In this document: one piece after another, positions 52,750-63,891 of the stretch
How positions within the stretch are numbered: the first letter of the stretch is position 1
Layout: each line of letters begins with the position of its first letter
Source of the DNA: Candidatus Clavichlamydia salmonicola
GTDB taxonomy: Bacteria > Chlamydiota > Chlamydiia > Chlamydiales > Chlamydiaceae
Length of the DNA stretch: 64,000 bases
Direction: 5' to 3'
Assembly (NCBI RefSeq): GCF_015356765.1
Contig: NZ_WTCQ01000001.1
Span: 406,379-470,378 of the forward strand
Position numbers and translations under genes: made by a program
Notes under the pieces: model-generated
Seen by the model: the letters and a program-made list of their open reading frames with translations, nothing else
Database searches by the model: none
What the model was told of the DNA's origin: nothing

Positions 52750-53118
52750 ATGATTCAGCAAGAAACAAAGTTAAAAGTAGCAGATAATTCTGGCGCTAAG
52801 GTTGTTAAGTGTTTTAAGGTTTTAGGTGGATCTAAAAGACGTTATGCAAGCATTGGTGATGTTATAGTATGTTCTGTTCGAGAAGTCGAGCCTAATGGCG
52901 CTTTGAAAAAAGGCGATGTTGTAAAAGCTGTGATTGTAAGAACAAAAAGTAAAGTTAAAAGAAAAGATCGTTCATTCTTGCGCTTTGATACCAATAGCTG
53001 TGTTTTGATCGATGAAAAAGGAAATCCTAAAGGTACTCGTATTTTTGGACCTGTTGCTCGAGAAATTAGAGATAAAGGTTTTTTAAAAATTAGTTCTTTA
53101 GCACCGGAGGTCATTTAG
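52750..53118 (+). CDS. rplN: 50S ribosomal protein L14
   Basis: 122 residues: [41 protein letters not shown] stretch, and [14 protein letters not shown]. The length and order are standard. Confidence 0.97.
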   Translation: MIQQETKLKVADNSGAKVVKCFKVLGGSKRRYASIGDVIVCSVREVEPNGALKKGDVVKAVIVRTKSKVKRKDRSFLRFDTNSCVLIDEKGNPKGTRIFGPVAREIRDKGFLKISSLAPEVI

Positions 53119-53120
53119 TC

Positions 53121-53468
53121 ATGCGGCATACAAAAATTCGTAAAGGCGATCAAGTAATGGTGATAGCTGGAAATGATAGAGGAAAAAGTGGAGTTGTTCT
53201 TTTATTAAAAAATGATAGAATAGTTGTCGAAGGGATAAACGTTCGTGTCAAAAATATCAAAAAGAGCCAACAAAATCCTAAAGGTAAACGAATAGATATT
53301 GAATCTCCAATTCATATTTCAAATGTTATGTTGATGGTAAATAATCAGCCTGTTCGTCCTAAAATTAGAGATGATGGAAGAAAAGAATTGTGGGGACGTA
53401 GTCGTTCAACACCACTTGTATTTTGTCGTGTAATTAAAGAGAGAAAAGATAGCAATGAGTCGGCTTAA
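53121..53468 (+). CDS. rplX: 50S ribosomal protein L24
   Basis: 115 residues with [20 protein letters not shown] (KOW motif), [21 protein letters not shown] and [10 protein letters not shown]. It overlaps rplE by 14 bases, so the two are translationally coupled. Confidence 0.95.
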   Translation: MRHTKIRKGDQVMVIAGNDRGKSGVVLLLKNDRIVVEGINVRVKNIKKSQQNPKGKRIDIESPIHISNVMLMVNNQPVRPKIRDDGRKELWGRSRSTPLVFCRVIKERKDSNESA

Positions 53469-53997
53469 GCTAAAGTATGAAACTGAAGTCAAACAAAGTT
53501 TGATCCAGAAGTTTGCCTATAAAAATGTTATGCAGTCGCCTCGTTTGAAAAAACTAGTTATTAGCATGGGCCTTGCAGAAGCATCTAAAGATAAAAATGC
53601 TTTTCAAAGTCATTTAACTGAATTGGCAATGCTTTCAGGGCAAAAACCATTAGTTACTAAGGCGAGAGTCTCTGTGGCAGGGTTCAAATTACGTGAAGGG
53701 CAAGCTCTTGGGGCTAAAGTTACTTTGCGTGGTGTCAGAATGTTTGATTTTATGGATAGATTTTTTAATATCGTTTGTCCTCGAATTCGAGACTTTCGAG
53801 GTTTTTCTTTAAAAGGAGATGGAAGAGGGTCTTATTCATTAGGTCTTGATGATCAGCAAATATTTCCTGAAATTAATCTTGATGCAGTTAAGCGAACCCA
53901 AGGAATGAATATTAATTTTGTTACAACGGCTGTTAGCGATGCTGAATGCATCGAACTTTTGCGGTTGTTGGGATTACCATTCAAGCATTCAGCCTAA
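53455..53997 (+). CDS. rplE: 50S ribosomal protein L5
   Basis: 180 residues: [68 protein letters not shown] and [24 protein letters not shown]5 binds 5S rRNA. No rpsN (S14) gene follows, unlike most bacteria, but as in Chlamydia. Confidence 0.96.
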   Translation: MSRLKLKYETEVKQSLIQKFAYKNVMQSPRLKKLVISMGLAEASKDKNAFQSHLTELAMLSGQKPLVTKARVSVAGFKLREGQALGAKVTLRGVRMFDFMDRFFNIVCPRIRDFRGFSLKGDGRGSYSLGLDDQQIFPEINLDAVKRTQGMNINFVTTAVSDAECIELLRLLGLPFKHSA

Positions 53998-54013
53998 AGG
54001 ATAGAAATTTTTT

Positions 54014-54412
54014 ATGAGTATAAGTGATCCAATCGCAGATTTATTAACAAGAATTCGTAATGCATTAACAGCAGAACATTTATTTTTAGATATAAATCAT
54101 AGTCGTATGCGAGAAGCTATAGTAAAGATTTTACAAGAAGCGGGTTTTGTAGCTCGTTACTTAGTAAAAGAAGAAAATAAAAAAAGTACTATGCGTATTT
54201 TCTTAAAGTATAAGCGCGATCGTGAATCAGTGATTCGTGTTTTAAAAAGAGTGTCAAAACCATCTTTAAGAGTATATGTTTCTTCAAAAGAAATACCTCG
54301 TGTTTTTGGTAATACAGGATTGTCTATTATATCGACTTCTCAAGGAGTGATAGCAGGGCAAACTGCGCGTGAGCGTAAGCTTGGTGGTGAGTTATTGTGT
54401 TTGGTTTGGTAA
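54014..54412 (+). CDS. rpsH: 30S ribosomal protein S8
   Basis: 132 residues: [70 protein letters not shown]. The length and C-terminal signature are standard. Confidence 0.96.
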   Translation: MSISDPIADLLTRIRNALTAEHLFLDINHSRMREAIVKILQEAGFVARYLVKEENKKSTMRIFLKYKRDRESVIRVLKRVSKPSLRVYVSSKEIPRVFGNTGLSIISTSQGVIAGQTARERKLGGELLCLVW

Positions 54413-54431
54413 TTTAAAAACGGTTAGTGTT

Positions 54432-54986
54432 ATGTCTCGAAAAGCAAGAGATTCCATAGTTGTTCCAGCTGGAGTAGAAGTAACTCTTCAAGAGAATTTT
54501 ATTAGTGTAAAAGGACCAAAAGGATTTTTATCACAAGAATTCAAAGCTGGTATTTCTGTAGTTTGTGAAGATCAAAAAATTAGTGTTCGTGTAGCTGATG
54601 GGTTTGAACTTGATGGTTTGAAAAAATTTCAAGGTCTCTATTGGTCTTTGATCAATAATATGGTTATAGGTGTTCATTCAGGGTTTGAAAAAAAACTTGA
54701 AATGGTTGGAGTAGGTATGAGAGCTTCAGTGCAGCAATCTTATTTAGATCTTTCTATAGGTGTTTGCCATCCAGTTAAAGTATTAATTCCTGAAGGTATT
54801 CAAGTTGCAGTAGAAAAGAATACTCTCATTTCTGTTAAAGGAATAAATAAACAAGAAGTTGGACAATTTGCAGCAGTTGTACGATTAAAAAAACCCCCAG
54901 AACCCTACAAAGGTAAAGGTATTCGTTATGCTAATGAATATGTGCGTCGTAAAGCAGGGAAATCTGGTAAAACAGGCAAAAAATAG
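54432..54986 (+). CDS. rplF: 50S ribosomal protein L6
   Basis: 184 residues from the ATG at 54432 ([17 protein letters not shown]), chosen over an upstream ATG inside rpsH. Two repeated alpha/beta domains; the C-terminal RNA-binding signature is [26 protein letters not shown]. Confidence 0.95.
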   Translation: MSRKARDSIVVPAGVEVTLQENFISVKGPKGFLSQEFKAGISVVCEDQKISVRVADGFELDGLKKFQGLYWSLINNMVIGVHSGFEKKLEMVGVGMRASVQQSYLDLSIGVCHPVKVLIPEGIQVAVEKNTLISVKGINKQEVGQFAAVVRLKKPPEPYKGKGIRYANEYVRRKAGKSGKTGKK

Positions 54987-54999
54987 GTAGCTCAAAGAT

Positions 55000-55371
55000 A
55001 TGGAAAGTTCGCTTATTAATAAACGGATCATGAAGAAACGACGTCAGATGCGAGTACGAAAAAAAGTACGAGGATCATCGTTTCAGCCTCGTTTGAGTGT
55101 AGTGAAAACTAACAAAAATATTTATTTGCAGTTAATTGATGATGATGCAGGTCTTACTTTGGCTGGCATTTCTACTGTTTCAAAAGGAATTAGAAATACT
55201 GAAAATGCTAAAAAAGGTAAAAGTGCTGCAAGGTTATTAGGGTTAAAAATTGCTGAAATGGGAAAAGCTCTTCAAGTAGAACGAGTTATTTTCGATCGAG
55301 GATCTTTTAAATACCATGGTATTATTGCAGAAGCTGCTGAAGGGGCTCGAGAGGGCGGTTTAAGGTTTTAA
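55000..55371 (+). CDS. rplR: 50S ribosomal protein L18
   Basis: 123 residues: RKKVRGSSFQPRLSVVKTNKNIYLQLIDDDAG, NAKKGKSAARLLGLKIAEM and FDRGSFKYHGIIAEAAEGAREGGLRF. Binds 5S rRNA with L5. Confidence 0.95.
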   Translation: MESSLINKRIMKKRRQMRVRKKVRGSSFQPRLSVVKTNKNIYLQLIDDDAGLTLAGISTVSKGIRNTENAKKGKSAARLLGLKIAEMGKALQVERVIFDRGSFKYHGIIAEAAEGAREGGLRF

Positions 55372-55384
55372 GGAAGGCTTAATT

Positions 55385-55879
55385 ATGTCAAAAAATTCTC
55401 CAAAAGAAAAAGAAGAGCATTTCGAAGAGAAAGTCTTATTCGTTAATCGCTGTTCAAAAGTTGTAAAAGGTGGTAGAAAATTTAGTTTTTCTGCATTGAT
55501 TCTAGTGGGAGATGGTCAAGGTCGTGTTGGTTATGGTTTTGCTAAAGCTAATGAATTGACGGATGCTATTAAAAAAGGTGGAGAGTCAGCTCGTAAAAGT
55601 TTGATGTCATTCGCAACGACAGTAGAAGGATCTATTCCTCATGAAATTTTAGTTAATTGTGATGGAGCAAAACTTTTATTGAAACCAGCTTTACCTGGAA
55701 CAGGTGTTGTAGCAGGTTCTCGCGTACGTTCTATTTTAGAATTAGCTGGAATAAAAGATATTGTTGCAAAAAGTTTAGGTTCAAATAATCCTATCAATCA
55801 AGTTAAAGCTACTTTTAAGGCTTTGGCTGGATTGACAAGTAAAGAAAACATTTTAAAAGAAAGAAAGTCCGATGATTAA
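55385..55879 (+). CDS. rpsE: 30S ribosomal protein S5
   Basis: 164 residues: [85 protein letters not shown]. Overlaps rplO by eight bases. No rpmD (L30) gene lies between them. Confidence 0.96.
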   Translation: MSKNSPKEKEEHFEEKVLFVNRCSKVVKGGRKFSFSALILVGDGQGRVGYGFAKANELTDAIKKGGESARKSLMSFATTVEGSIPHEILVNCDGAKLLLKPALPGTGVVAGSRVRSILELAGIKDIVAKSLGSNNPINQVKATFKALAGLTSKENILKERKSDD

Positions 55880-56321
55880 ATTAGAGACCTTATCAAATAA
55901 TTCATTCGTTAGACGTCGTAAAAAATTATTAGGACGGGGTCCTTCTAGTGGTAATGGAAAGACTTCTGGCAGGGGTCATAAAGGAGATGGATCTCGTTCT
56001 GGTTACAAGCGTCGTTATGGATATGAAGGTGGTGCTGTACCTTTGTATAGAAGACTTCCTGTAAGAGGATTTTCTAATGCTAGATTTGCAGATAGACCAT
56101 CTGTTATTACTTCAGATCGTATAGAATTTTCGTTTAAGGATGGAGAAGTTGTTTCTCTAGATACATTAAAATTAAAAAACGTTATTAAGTCTCGAGTTAG
56201 AAAAGTTAAAATTATTCTTAAAGGTGATTTTGCTAAACGTTTGATTTGGCAAGATAGTCATGTAATAGCGTTATCTGCTAGTTTAAAAAATAAAGTGGAT
56301 ATTGCTCAACAGGAGAAATAA
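55872..56321 (+). CDS. rplO: 50S ribosomal protein L15
   Basis: 149 residues: [30 protein letters not shown] glycine-rich N-terminus, [19 protein letters not shown]. The C-terminal part is shorter and more divergent than in E. coli. Overlaps rpsE. Confidence 0.94.
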   Translation: MIKLETLSNNSFVRRRKKLLGRGPSSGNGKTSGRGHKGDGSRSGYKRRYGYEGGAVPLYRRLPVRGFSNARFADRPSVITSDRIEFSFKDGEVVSLDTLKLKNVIKSRVRKVKIILKGDFAKRLIWQDSHVIALSASLKNKVDIAQQEK

Positions 56322-56327
56322 AAGAGG

Positions 56328-57701
56328 ATGAAAGCTTTTATAAGGCGCATTTTCCGAAGCACAGAACTAAGAACAAGAATTTTATTTACTCTTGCTATTT
56401 TAGTTGTTTGTCGTGTTGGTATTTTTATTCCTGTTCCAGGTATTAATGGAAGTCGTGCTGTTGAGTATTTTCAACAAACAGCAGGTGTTGGTCAAAATTT
56501 ATTTCGATTAGCAGATATTTTTTCTGGTGGAGCTTTTGCTCAAATGACAGTTTTTGCTCTTGGAGTCGTGCCTTACATATCAGCTTCTATTATTATACAA
56601 CTGTTATTAGCTTTTATGCCTAATTTACAAAGAGAAGTACGAGAAAATCCAGAATCTGGAAAAAGAAAAATTGGGAAATATACAAGATTATTTACTGTTT
56701 TTTTAGCAGTGGTACAATCTTCATTTTTTGCAAAATTTATTTTGCAAATGAATCTTTCTTTTCCAGGTCTTGTAGTTTCTGATATTTTGAATTTTTCTCT
56801 TTTTGGCATGCCATTTTTATTTTATTTTGTAACTGTACTTGTTATGGCTACAGGAACTTTATTGCTTATGTGGTTAGGCGAGCGTATATCAGATAGAGGT
56901 ATTGGTAATGGCGTTAGTCTTATTATCACCTTAGGTATTTTATCTTCTGTCCCATCAGTAATATCTTCTTTAATTCGTCAATTGAATTTAGGTTCTCAAG
57001 AGCCAGGACAAATTTCATTTTTTACTTTAGGTATTCTTGCTTGTTTATTTGCAGGAGTTTTAGTTGCCACTATTTGGATTATTGAAGGTGAGCGTAAAAT
57101 TCCAGTGCAACATGCCAGAAGAATGGTAGGACGTGGTGAAATGATTGGGGGATCTTCTTATATACCTTTAAAAGTAAATTATGCAGGAGTTATTCCTGTT
57201 ATTTTTGCTTCATCATTACTCATGTTTCCAGCTACGCTCTCACAATTTTTAGGTAAAGAATCAAAGATAGGTGCATTTCTTTCATTTTTTCTTCCTGGAA
57301 ATTGGCTTTATTCATTGATGTATGTTTTACTTATACTCTTCTTTACTTATTTTTGGACTGCTACTCAATTTCATCCAGAACAAATAGCTTCAGAAATGAA
57401 GAGGAATAATGCATTTATTCCTGGATTGAGACAAGGAAAGCCGACCCAAAATTATTTAGAGCAAACGATGAGTCGCGTTACATTTATAGGATCTGTTTTT
57501 TTAGCATTAATCGCAGTTCTTCCAAACTTGATTGGTGGGTTTCTAAAAGTAGGTGCAAGTGTTACCTATTTCTTTGGTGGCACAGCTTTATTGATTGTGG
57601 TTGGAGTGATTTTGGATACTATGAAGCAAATAAAATCTTTTTTACTCACTAAGCAATATGATGGCTTTATGAAGAAAGATAAGTCCAAAGGAAGATATTG
57701 A
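56328..57701 (+). CDS. secY: Preprotein translocase subunit SecY
   Basis: 457 residues with ten hydrophobic segments. Signatures are [23 protein letters not shown] at TM1, [17 protein letters not shown] (plug/TM2b), [31 protein letters not shown] loop ([15 protein letters not shown]) and the C-terminal cytoplasmic loop [16 protein letters not shown]. It forms the inner-membrane protein channel. It is followed directly by rpsM; adk, map, infA and rpmJ are absent from the cluster. Confidence 0.97.
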   Translation: MKAFIRRIFRSTELRTRILFTLAILVVCRVGIFIPVPGINGSRAVEYFQQTAGVGQNLFRLADIFSGGAFAQMTVFALGVVPYISASIIIQLLLAFMPNLQREVRENPESGKRKIGKYTRLFTVFLAVVQSSFFAKFILQMNLSFPGLVVSDILNFSLFGMPFLFYFVTVLVMATGTLLLMWLGERISDRGIGNGVSLIITLGILSSVPSVISSLIRQLNLGSQEPGQISFFTLGILACLFAGVLVATIWIIEGERKIPVQHARRMVGRGEMIGGSSYIPLKVNYAGVIPVIFASSLLMFPATLSQFLGKESKIGAFLSFFLPGNWLYSLMYVLLILFFTYFWTATQFHPEQIASEMKRNNAFIPGLRQGKPTQNYLEQTMSRVTFIGSVFLALIAVLPNLIGGFLKVGASVTYFFGGTALLIVVGVILDTMKQIKSFLLTKQYDGFMKKDKSKGRY

Positions 57702-57757
57702 AGGATAACTTTTTTTTAGTTAAACTTCTAAAATTTTTAAAAGAATAAGAGAAATTT

Positions 57758-58126
57758 ATGCCTCGTGTTATTGGGATAGATATTCCGGCTAAAAAGAAAT
57801 TGTTTATTAGCCTTACGTATATTTATGGTATTGGGCTAGCTCGATCCAAAGAAATTATTATAAAACTTGGGCTCAATCCTCATATGCGGGCTTCTGAGTT
57901 GACAGATGACGATTTAGCTAAGTTAAATATGTGTTTGCAGTCTGAATATTCTGTAGAAGGAGATTTAAAACGTCAAGTTCAAGGGGATATCAAAAGACTT
58001 ATATCAGTCCATTCTTACAGAGGCTTAAGACATCGTCTTTCTTTGCCAGTAAGAGGACAACGGACGAAGACAAACGCTCGTACTCGAAAAGGCAAACGTA
58101 AAACAGTTGCCAAAAAGAAAAAATAA
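57758..58126 (+). CDS. rpsM: 30S ribosomal protein S13
   Basis: 122 residues: [67 protein letters not shown], Lys-rich tail. Located in the 30S head near the subunit bridge. Normal length. Confidence 0.97.
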   Translation: MPRVIGIDIPAKKKLFISLTYIYGIGLARSKEIIIKLGLNPHMRASELTDDDLAKLNMCLQSEYSVEGDLKRQVQGDIKRLISVHSYRGLRHRLSLPVRGQRTKTNARTRKGKRKTVAKKKK

Positions 58127-58147
58127 ATTTAATTGAGGAGTTGACTC

Positions 58148-58558
58148 TTGTCTAAAAAACAAACACAAGTAAAAAAAGGGGCTAAAACTACTAAGAAAAA
58201 AGTAGTAAGAAATATTCCAGCTGGAGTAGTTCATGTAAAAGCCACTTTTAATAATACTATTATTGCGATTACTGATCCTGCAGGTAACATGGTTTCATGG
58301 GCATCTGCTGGAAAAGTTGGTTATTCAGGATCTAGAAAATCTTCAGCTTTTGCAGCTACTGTAGCTACTCAAGAAGCTGTTAAAGTTGCTATGCATTCTG
58401 GGTTAAAAGAAGTAGAAGTCAATTTAAAAGGAACTGGAGCAGGACGTGAGTCTGTTGTAAGAGCCTTGATTGGGGTAGGATTAGTTGTTTCTTTAATTCG
58501 TGATATGACTCCTGTTCCTCACAATGGTTGTCGTCCAAGAAAACGTCGAAGAGTATAA
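58148..58558 (+). CDS. rpsK: 30S ribosomal protein S11
   Basis: 136 residues starting with TTG at 58148, supported by GAGGAG seven bases upstream. It has [49 protein letters not shown] core and the ending [19 protein letters not shown] rare-start ribosomal gene, but otherwise standard. Confidence 0.96.
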   Translation: MSKKQTQVKKGAKTTKKKVVRNIPAGVVHVKATFNNTIIAITDPAGNMVSWASAGKVGYSGSRKSSAFAATVATQEAVKVAMHSGLKEVEVNLKGTGAGRESVVRALIGVGLVVSLIRDMTPVPHNGCRPRKRRRV

Positions 58559-58575
58559 AGGAGGCCTGAAGTTGT

Positions 58576-59691
58576 ATGGAAGAACAAACTTTACTATATG
58601 ATAAGTTCGAAATGCCTGAGGCCATCAAGGCAGAGTATTATGCTAAAGAGAGCCAAAAAACTCGTTTTATTGCAGATCCTTTAGAAAAAGGGATGGGGCA
58701 TACATTGGGTAATTCTCTAAGGCGTATGCTTTTGACTACTTTAGAAGCACCAGCAATCATAGGTTTTTCTATGGATGATGTGCATCATGAGTATATGGCA
58801 ATTGAAGGAGTAATTGAAGATGTCACTAATATTGCTTTAAACTTCAAGGGAGCGTTGTTGCGCAAGTTACCAGATAGTGCTGGAGATTTTGGTCGACAAA
58901 TGCGTATTCATACTATTGAGTTAGAAATTACAGAAGCAGAATTATTAGAAAAAGGTGGACAACGATCCATAGTTTTAGCTGATTTATTTCCTGGTTCTGA
59001 ATTTGATTTAATTAATCCTGATCATGTTTTGTTTACAGTAACAAAACCGATGCAGAAAAAAGTTAATATGCGTGTTGCTTTTGGTAGAGGATTTGTTCCT
59101 TCAGAAAAATTAAAGGTAACAGATCGTCGACAGGATGAAATTTTATTAGATGCATCATTTTCTCCAGTTTCTTTAGCTAATTATTTTGTTGAAGATACTC
59201 GTGTAGGGCAAGAAACAGATTTTGATCGATTGATACTTGATGTAACTACAGATGGACGTGTAACTCCACAAGAAGCATTAGCTTTTTCAACTAAAATCTT
59301 GGTTAAGCATCTTGCTGTATTTGAGAAAATGGATGAAAGAGAACTTGCTTTTGAAGAAGCAGTAAGCTCTGAAAAAGAAAATAAAGATGAAATATTACAT
59401 AAGTTGATTTTAGGTATTAATGAGATTGAATTATCAGTTCGATCAACTAATTGCCTTTCCAGTGCAAACATTGAAACTATTGGTGAATTGGTTATTATGC
59501 CAGAGCCTCTTTTGTTGCAGTTTCGTAATTTTGGAAAAAAATCTCTCTGTGAAATTAAAAATAAACTCAAAGAAATGCGTCTTGAATTAGGCATGGATTT
59601 AAGTCAATTTGGAATTTCATTAGAAAATGTAAAAGAAAAAATGAAATGGTATGCTGAAAGGCTTCGTACTAAAAATACTAAGGGGCAGTAG
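58576..59691 (+). CDS. rpoA: RNA polymerase alpha subunit
   Basis: 371 residues. The N-terminal assembly domain has [25 protein letters not shown] and [31 protein letters not shown]; the C-terminal DNA/activator-binding domain has [23 protein letters not shown] and [17 protein letters not shown]. Length slightly above the E. coli 329. Ribosome-binding site AGGAGG at 58559-58564 precedes the ATG. Confidence 0.97.
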   Translation: MEEQTLLYDKFEMPEAIKAEYYAKESQKTRFIADPLEKGMGHTLGNSLRRMLLTTLEAPAIIGFSMDDVHHEYMAIEGVIEDVTNIALNFKGALLRKLPDSAGDFGRQMRIHTIELEITEAELLEKGGQRSIVLADLFPGSEFDLINPDHVLFTVTKPMQKKVNMRVAFGRGFVPSEKLKVTDRRQDEILLDASFSPVSLANYFVEDTRVGQETDFDRLILDVTTDGRVTPQEALAFSTKILVKHLAVFEKMDERELAFEEAVSSEKENKDEILHKLILGINEIELSVRSTNCLSSANIETIGELVIMPEPLLLQFRNFGKKSLCEIKNKLKEMRLELGMDLSQFGISLENVKEKMKWYAERLRTKNTKGQ

Positions 59692-59696
59692 ACACT

Positions 59697-60125
59697 ATGC
59701 AACATGGAAGAAGAAAGTGTAGGCTAGGAAGAACAACAGCTCATAATCGTTGTTTAATGGCCAACATGCTTAAATCTTTAATTCGTTATGAACGAATAGA
59801 AACAACTATTACTAAAGCTAAAGAATTACGACGTCATGCTGATGGGATGATTACTTTAGCTAAAAAAAATAGTTTGGCAGCAAGGCGTCTTGCTATAGGG
59901 CGAATGATGGTAACTTTTAATTCTTTAACTTCTAAAGAACAAAGATTAGCTAAAGCTGGCGATAAATCTTCATATAATGATGATCGAGGTATTATCAATA
60001 AGTTGTTTGATGTTCTTGGTTTACGATTTGCAGAACGAAAGGGTGGTTATACCAGAATTTTTCGTACAGAAAATCGCGTTGGTGATAATGCTCAAAAATG
60101 TATCATAGAGTTTTTGGCTGATTAG
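59697..60125 (+). CDS. rplQ: 50S ribosomal protein L17
   Basis: 142 residues: [40 protein letters not shown] and [25 protein letters not shown]. Last ribosomal gene of the operon, five bases after rpoA. Confidence 0.97.
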   Translation: MQHGRRKCRLGRTTAHNRCLMANMLKSLIRYERIETTITKAKELRRHADGMITLAKKNSLAARRLAIGRMMVTFNSLTSKEQRLAKAGDKSSYNDDRGIINKLFDVLGLRFAERKGGYTRIFRTENRVGDNAQKCIIEFLAD

Positions 60126-60144
60126 TTAGTTTTTTTTGAACTAA

Positions 60145-61191
<1,047 letters not shown>

Positions 61192-61207
61192 AAAAAGGTA
61201 TTGTGTT

Positions 61208-61909
61208 GTGCATTTTACTAGAGAACCAATTATAGAAAGTATAATTACTCCCAGAAATGGATATAAATTACTTTTAACAAGTAATAAAGACGCTTCACAG
61301 GAGCCAATGCTCCTTGATTTTTTGGAACTGGTATCATTCGGTTTTGTATGTTTTTTTAGAGGAACGCACAAATCTAAAATGTTTTTGTTTCCTATTTTAG
61401 ATTATGAAATTATAGAAACAAGAGATGCTAGGATTAATCTTAGAGTTCCAGGTTTAGAAAAAGGTATTAAAATTGCTGGTGGCAGAGGAATGCCATTAAA
61501 AGCTGTTAAAGAAGTAAGAGAAGAAAAAGTTTCACAACCTTTGTTACCTCCTGCTGTTGTAGAACCAGTAGCAATTGGATCTAAAGAAATTCCTAGTAAA
61601 GAAACTTTTGAAGAAGAAAAAGACACTAAGTGGAAAGATAAAAAGCGTTATAAGAAACGTAAAGATGTAACAGAATCTACTTCTTCAGAAAAATTAGAAA
61701 ACGATGCATCTGATTCAATAAAAGTAAGTACAAATCCACAAAAACTATTTTCTCTTTTGCCACCACCATCTATGTTGATCTCAGAAGTACTTCGACAACA
61801 AGATGAGAAAAAAGCTGGGCAAATTAAAGAACATAAAATGGAAAAAAATTCTGATGTTAATGCTGTAGGAGCTACCAACGTTTCACAGAAAGATTCTTCA
61901 GAAGATTAA
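61208..61909 (+). CDS. Conserved chlamydial hypothetical protein (CT504 position)
   Basis: 233 residues from GTG at 61208 with weak ribosome-binding support. The first ~115 residues look folded and mixed alpha/beta (YKLLLTSNKDASQEPMLLDFLELVSFGFVCFFRG, a compact FLFPILDYEIIETRDARINLRV). The rest is low-complexity, charged and probably disordered, with KDKKRYKKRKD and Ser/Glu runs. No signal peptide. Position after gapA matches CT504, which I recall as a conserved hypothetical. Function unknown. Confidence 0.7.
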   Translation: MHFTREPIIESIITPRNGYKLLLTSNKDASQEPMLLDFLELVSFGFVCFFRGTHKSKMFLFPILDYEIIETRDARINLRVPGLEKGIKIAGGRGMPLKAVKEVREEKVSQPLLPPAVVEPVAIGSKEIPSKETFEEEKDTKWKDKKRYKKRKDVTESTSSEKLENDASDSIKVSTNPQKLFSLLPPPSMLISEVLRQQDEKKAGQIKEHKMEKNSDVNAVGATNVSQKDSSED

Positions 61910-61922
61910 TTTATAGTTGACT

Positions 61923-61951
61923 ATAAGAAGGTTATTTTTTAATCTTCTTAT
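61923..61951 (+). other. Hairpin just upstream of tRNA-Leu
   Basis: ATAAGAAGGTT pairs with AATCTTCTTAT (one G-U) around a short T-rich loop, ending six bases before the tRNA. It could be the terminator of the upstream gene or a processing signal. A related hairpin precedes the duplicate tRNA, where the outer A-T pair has become T-A. Confidence 0.4.
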
Positions 61952-61957
61952 GATTTC

Positions 61958-62040
61958 GCTCAGGTGGTGGAATGGTAGACACTAGGGACTTAAAATCCCT
62001 TGGGCGTAGGCCCGTGCAGGTTCGAGTCCTGTTCTGAGCA
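61958..62040 (+). tRNA. tRNA-Leu(TAA)
   Basis: Class II tRNA with long variable arm. Acceptor GCTCAGG pairs with TCTGAGC (one G-U), anticodon stem AGGGA/TCCCT around CTTAAAA (anticodon TAA), variable arm TGGGCGTAGGCCCG, T-arm GCAGG-TTCGAGT-CCTGT, discriminator A. CCA not encoded. Confidence 0.93.
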
Positions 62041-62159
62041 ATAATTTTTTCAAAAGATTAGATATTTTTATTATTTAATCTTAATCTATTTTATCTGTTT
62101 GACTAAGATAAAATTCCTTTTTTTCAAAGAAATTTAAATCAGTAGAAAATATTCTTATT

Positions 62160-62340
62160 TAAGAAGGTTATTTTTTAATTTTCTTAAGATTTCATTCAGG
62201 TGGTTGAATGCTAGATACTTGGGCTTAAAATCTCTTTAGCTTCGGGCTGTGTAGGTTCGAGTTCTATTTTGAGCAATCATTCTTCAAAAGATTAGATATT
62301 TTCATTATTTCATCTCATTTTATATCTCTCTCAAAAATAA
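62160..62340 (+). repeat. Tandem duplicate of the tRNA-Leu region
   Basis: The segment starting AAGAAGGTTATTTTTTAAT near 62162 repeats the one near 61926, continues through the tRNA copy, and the shared 3' flank (TTCAAAAGATTAGATATTTT) runs on past the tRNA. Period is about 235 bases. Similarity fades toward the end, so limits are approximate. Confidence 0.7.
62194..62275 (+). pseudogene. Decayed tRNA-Leu copy
   Basis: Aligns end to end with the tRNA-Leu at 61958 (ATTCAGGTGGTTGAATGCTAGA against GCTCAGGTGGTGGAATGGTAGA) and keeps CTTAAAA and the GTTCGAGT T-loop. It has lost a base in the anticodon stem and mispairs at the first acceptor pair and in the stems (GGG against TCTC). It would not fold as a normal tRNA, so it is a relic rather than a second gene. 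Confidence 0.8.
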
Positions 62341-62492
62341 GATGCTTTTTTCCAAGCAGCTTAGATCATTAGAAAATTTTTTTTAATAGTTATTTTTTAC
62401 TTCAATTGTTATTAATAAATAATTAATCTTTTATTGAATAAAAATTAAAAATAATACAGAATCATGCGCTTGAAGTATTATAATTTATTTTT

Positions 62493-63881
62493 ATGGTTAG
62501 TAATAATTTTAAATTGCCATTTTGTTTTAAATTACCATCTTCTCCATCAGAAGCTTTATGTAATATAAGAAATAACCTTTTATGCCTAAAAGGGATCTCA
62601 GAGATTATTGTATCAGGAATATTGAGTTATCTGACTGCCTCTATAGAGGCCTCTCACTCTTTTTATAAAGGGCATGTCCTATTACCTCATGAGTACAGTG
62701 AAAATTACTTGCCAGCAATTCCTTATATTAAAAAAGATAACTACATACTTTTAATATATATGCCACAGAGGTTTTATGAACTTTCCAATCAATCTGTAGG
62801 CAAGCATATTGAAGATCTAATAATAGGAGGAGGATCTGGAGTACTAATGATGGTGGGGATGGTCCAAATTTTTTTAAAAGGAAAAAAAATTTACACAGTA
62901 TCTTCTAAAAAATTATTGTGGAAAAAAAATTTTTTATTAAATAAAGGTTTAGAAACAGCTGTAAAAAAAGAAGAAAAGTATCTTGACTGGGTTAAAGTAT
63001 TCACATCTATTATAGGATTCAGTGGAGGATTGACTTTAGCGATCTCTGGATTGGGACCAGGATTATGTAATCACTCTCACCAGGAATTTTCAAAGTATCA
63101 CTGTGTAAGATTGAGTCAAATGATGCAGATGTCAAGTATGTTATACTTTGCTGAAGTAGCTCTCCTATTATTTCTTAAAGCATATGGTCCTCCTAAAAAG
63201 GAGAAAATATTTCTCAAATTAGAACAACGTCATGGTATTAGAGGGATTATTAGAAAATTAGACCACCATTACTTATGTATGGAAGAAGAGATCAACATGA
63301 TGATCGATGAAAAACAAGATGAGGATGATATATGGGTAGAAGCTTCTTTAGGAGGTGAACCTCTCACTATGAATGAATGGAAGTTTCATGATGAGGAAGA
63401 AGAGGAAGTATTTTATTTAGCGAAAGAATATCTTATTAAAGATGTTTATAATCCAAGGAAAGGACCTTTGGCTAATAAAATGCTACAAGAAGAAAGAGAT
63501 AAGCTTCGTAGTCCATCTTCACAAAGGATTTCTTTAAATAATCTACAGTTAGATAAGAAAATGTATCCATCAGCTGTGGATGTTTTTTTTGATGAAGGGC
63601 CATATAAAACTCCATCAGAAGAAGAAGTTCAAATGAAAATAGTAAAAATTTCAATGTCAGTAGCTAAGAATTTACCATGCATTTCTATTCCTTATATTGT
63701 TTTTGGGCAAGAGGATACAGAATTTATTGATACGAAACAACAATTTGAAAATGATCTAAAAGATCTGTGTGTAAATCTCAAAGAACGAATGATTAAAGCT
63801 TTTTTAGGTAGAAGAGGCTTATTAAGATCTCGGGTTATAGAAAGAGCTCCTTGTAAGGCATTAAAGTGCAAGGAAGTATAA
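62493..63881 (+). CDS. Hypothetical multi-pass membrane protein, right-edge family
   Basis: Not recognised. The 462-residue protein has hydrophobic segments at about residues 37-52 (SEIIVSGILSYLTA), 109-124 (LIIGGGSGVLMMVGMV), 170-190 (FTSIIGFSGGLTLAISGL) and 211-230 (MSSMLYFAEVALLLFL), mostly paired. A long hydrophilic C-terminal half follows with an acidic run (DEEEEEVFYLA) and no known domain. Paired hydrophobic segments with a soluble tail resemble inclusion-membrane proteins, but this is only an inference. The start of a related copy lies just downstream. Confidence 0.6.
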   Translation: MVSNNFKLPFCFKLPSSPSEALCNIRNNLLCLKGISEIIVSGILSYLTASIEASHSFYKGHVLLPHEYSENYLPAIPYIKKDNYILLIYMPQRFYELSNQSVGKHIEDLIIGGGSGVLMMVGMVQIFLKGKKIYTVSSKKLLWKKNFLLNKGLETAVKKEEKYLDWVKVFTSIIGFSGGLTLAISGLGPGLCNHSHQEFSKYHCVRLSQMMQMSSMLYFAEVALLLFLKAYGPPKKEKIFLKLEQRHGIRGIIRKLDHHYLCMEEEINMMIDEKQDEDDIWVEASLGGEPLTMNEWKFHDEEEEEVFYLAKEYLIKDVYNPRKGPLANKMLQEERDKLRSPSSQRISLNNLQLDKKMYPSAVDVFFDEGPYKTPSEEEVQMKIVKISMSVAKNLPCISIPYIVFGQEDTEFIDTKQQFENDLKDLCVNLKERMIKAFLGRRGLLRSRVIERAPCKALKCKEV

Positions 63882-63891
63882 AGGTCTTTAA

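Noticed and set aside
53998..56330. Missing rpsN (S14) and rpmD (L30) genes as a sign of assembly loss
   Set aside because: No room or frames for them between intact neighbours, and the same absences are known at this place in Chlamydia.
60126..60144. Hairpin TTAGTT/AACTAA between rplQ and gapA as a terminator
   Set aside because: Only six A/T-rich base pairs, with the T-run in the loop and not after the stem; too weak to call.
62194..62275. Second functional tRNA-Leu
   Set aside because: Acceptor and anticodon stems are disrupted; treated as a pseudogene.
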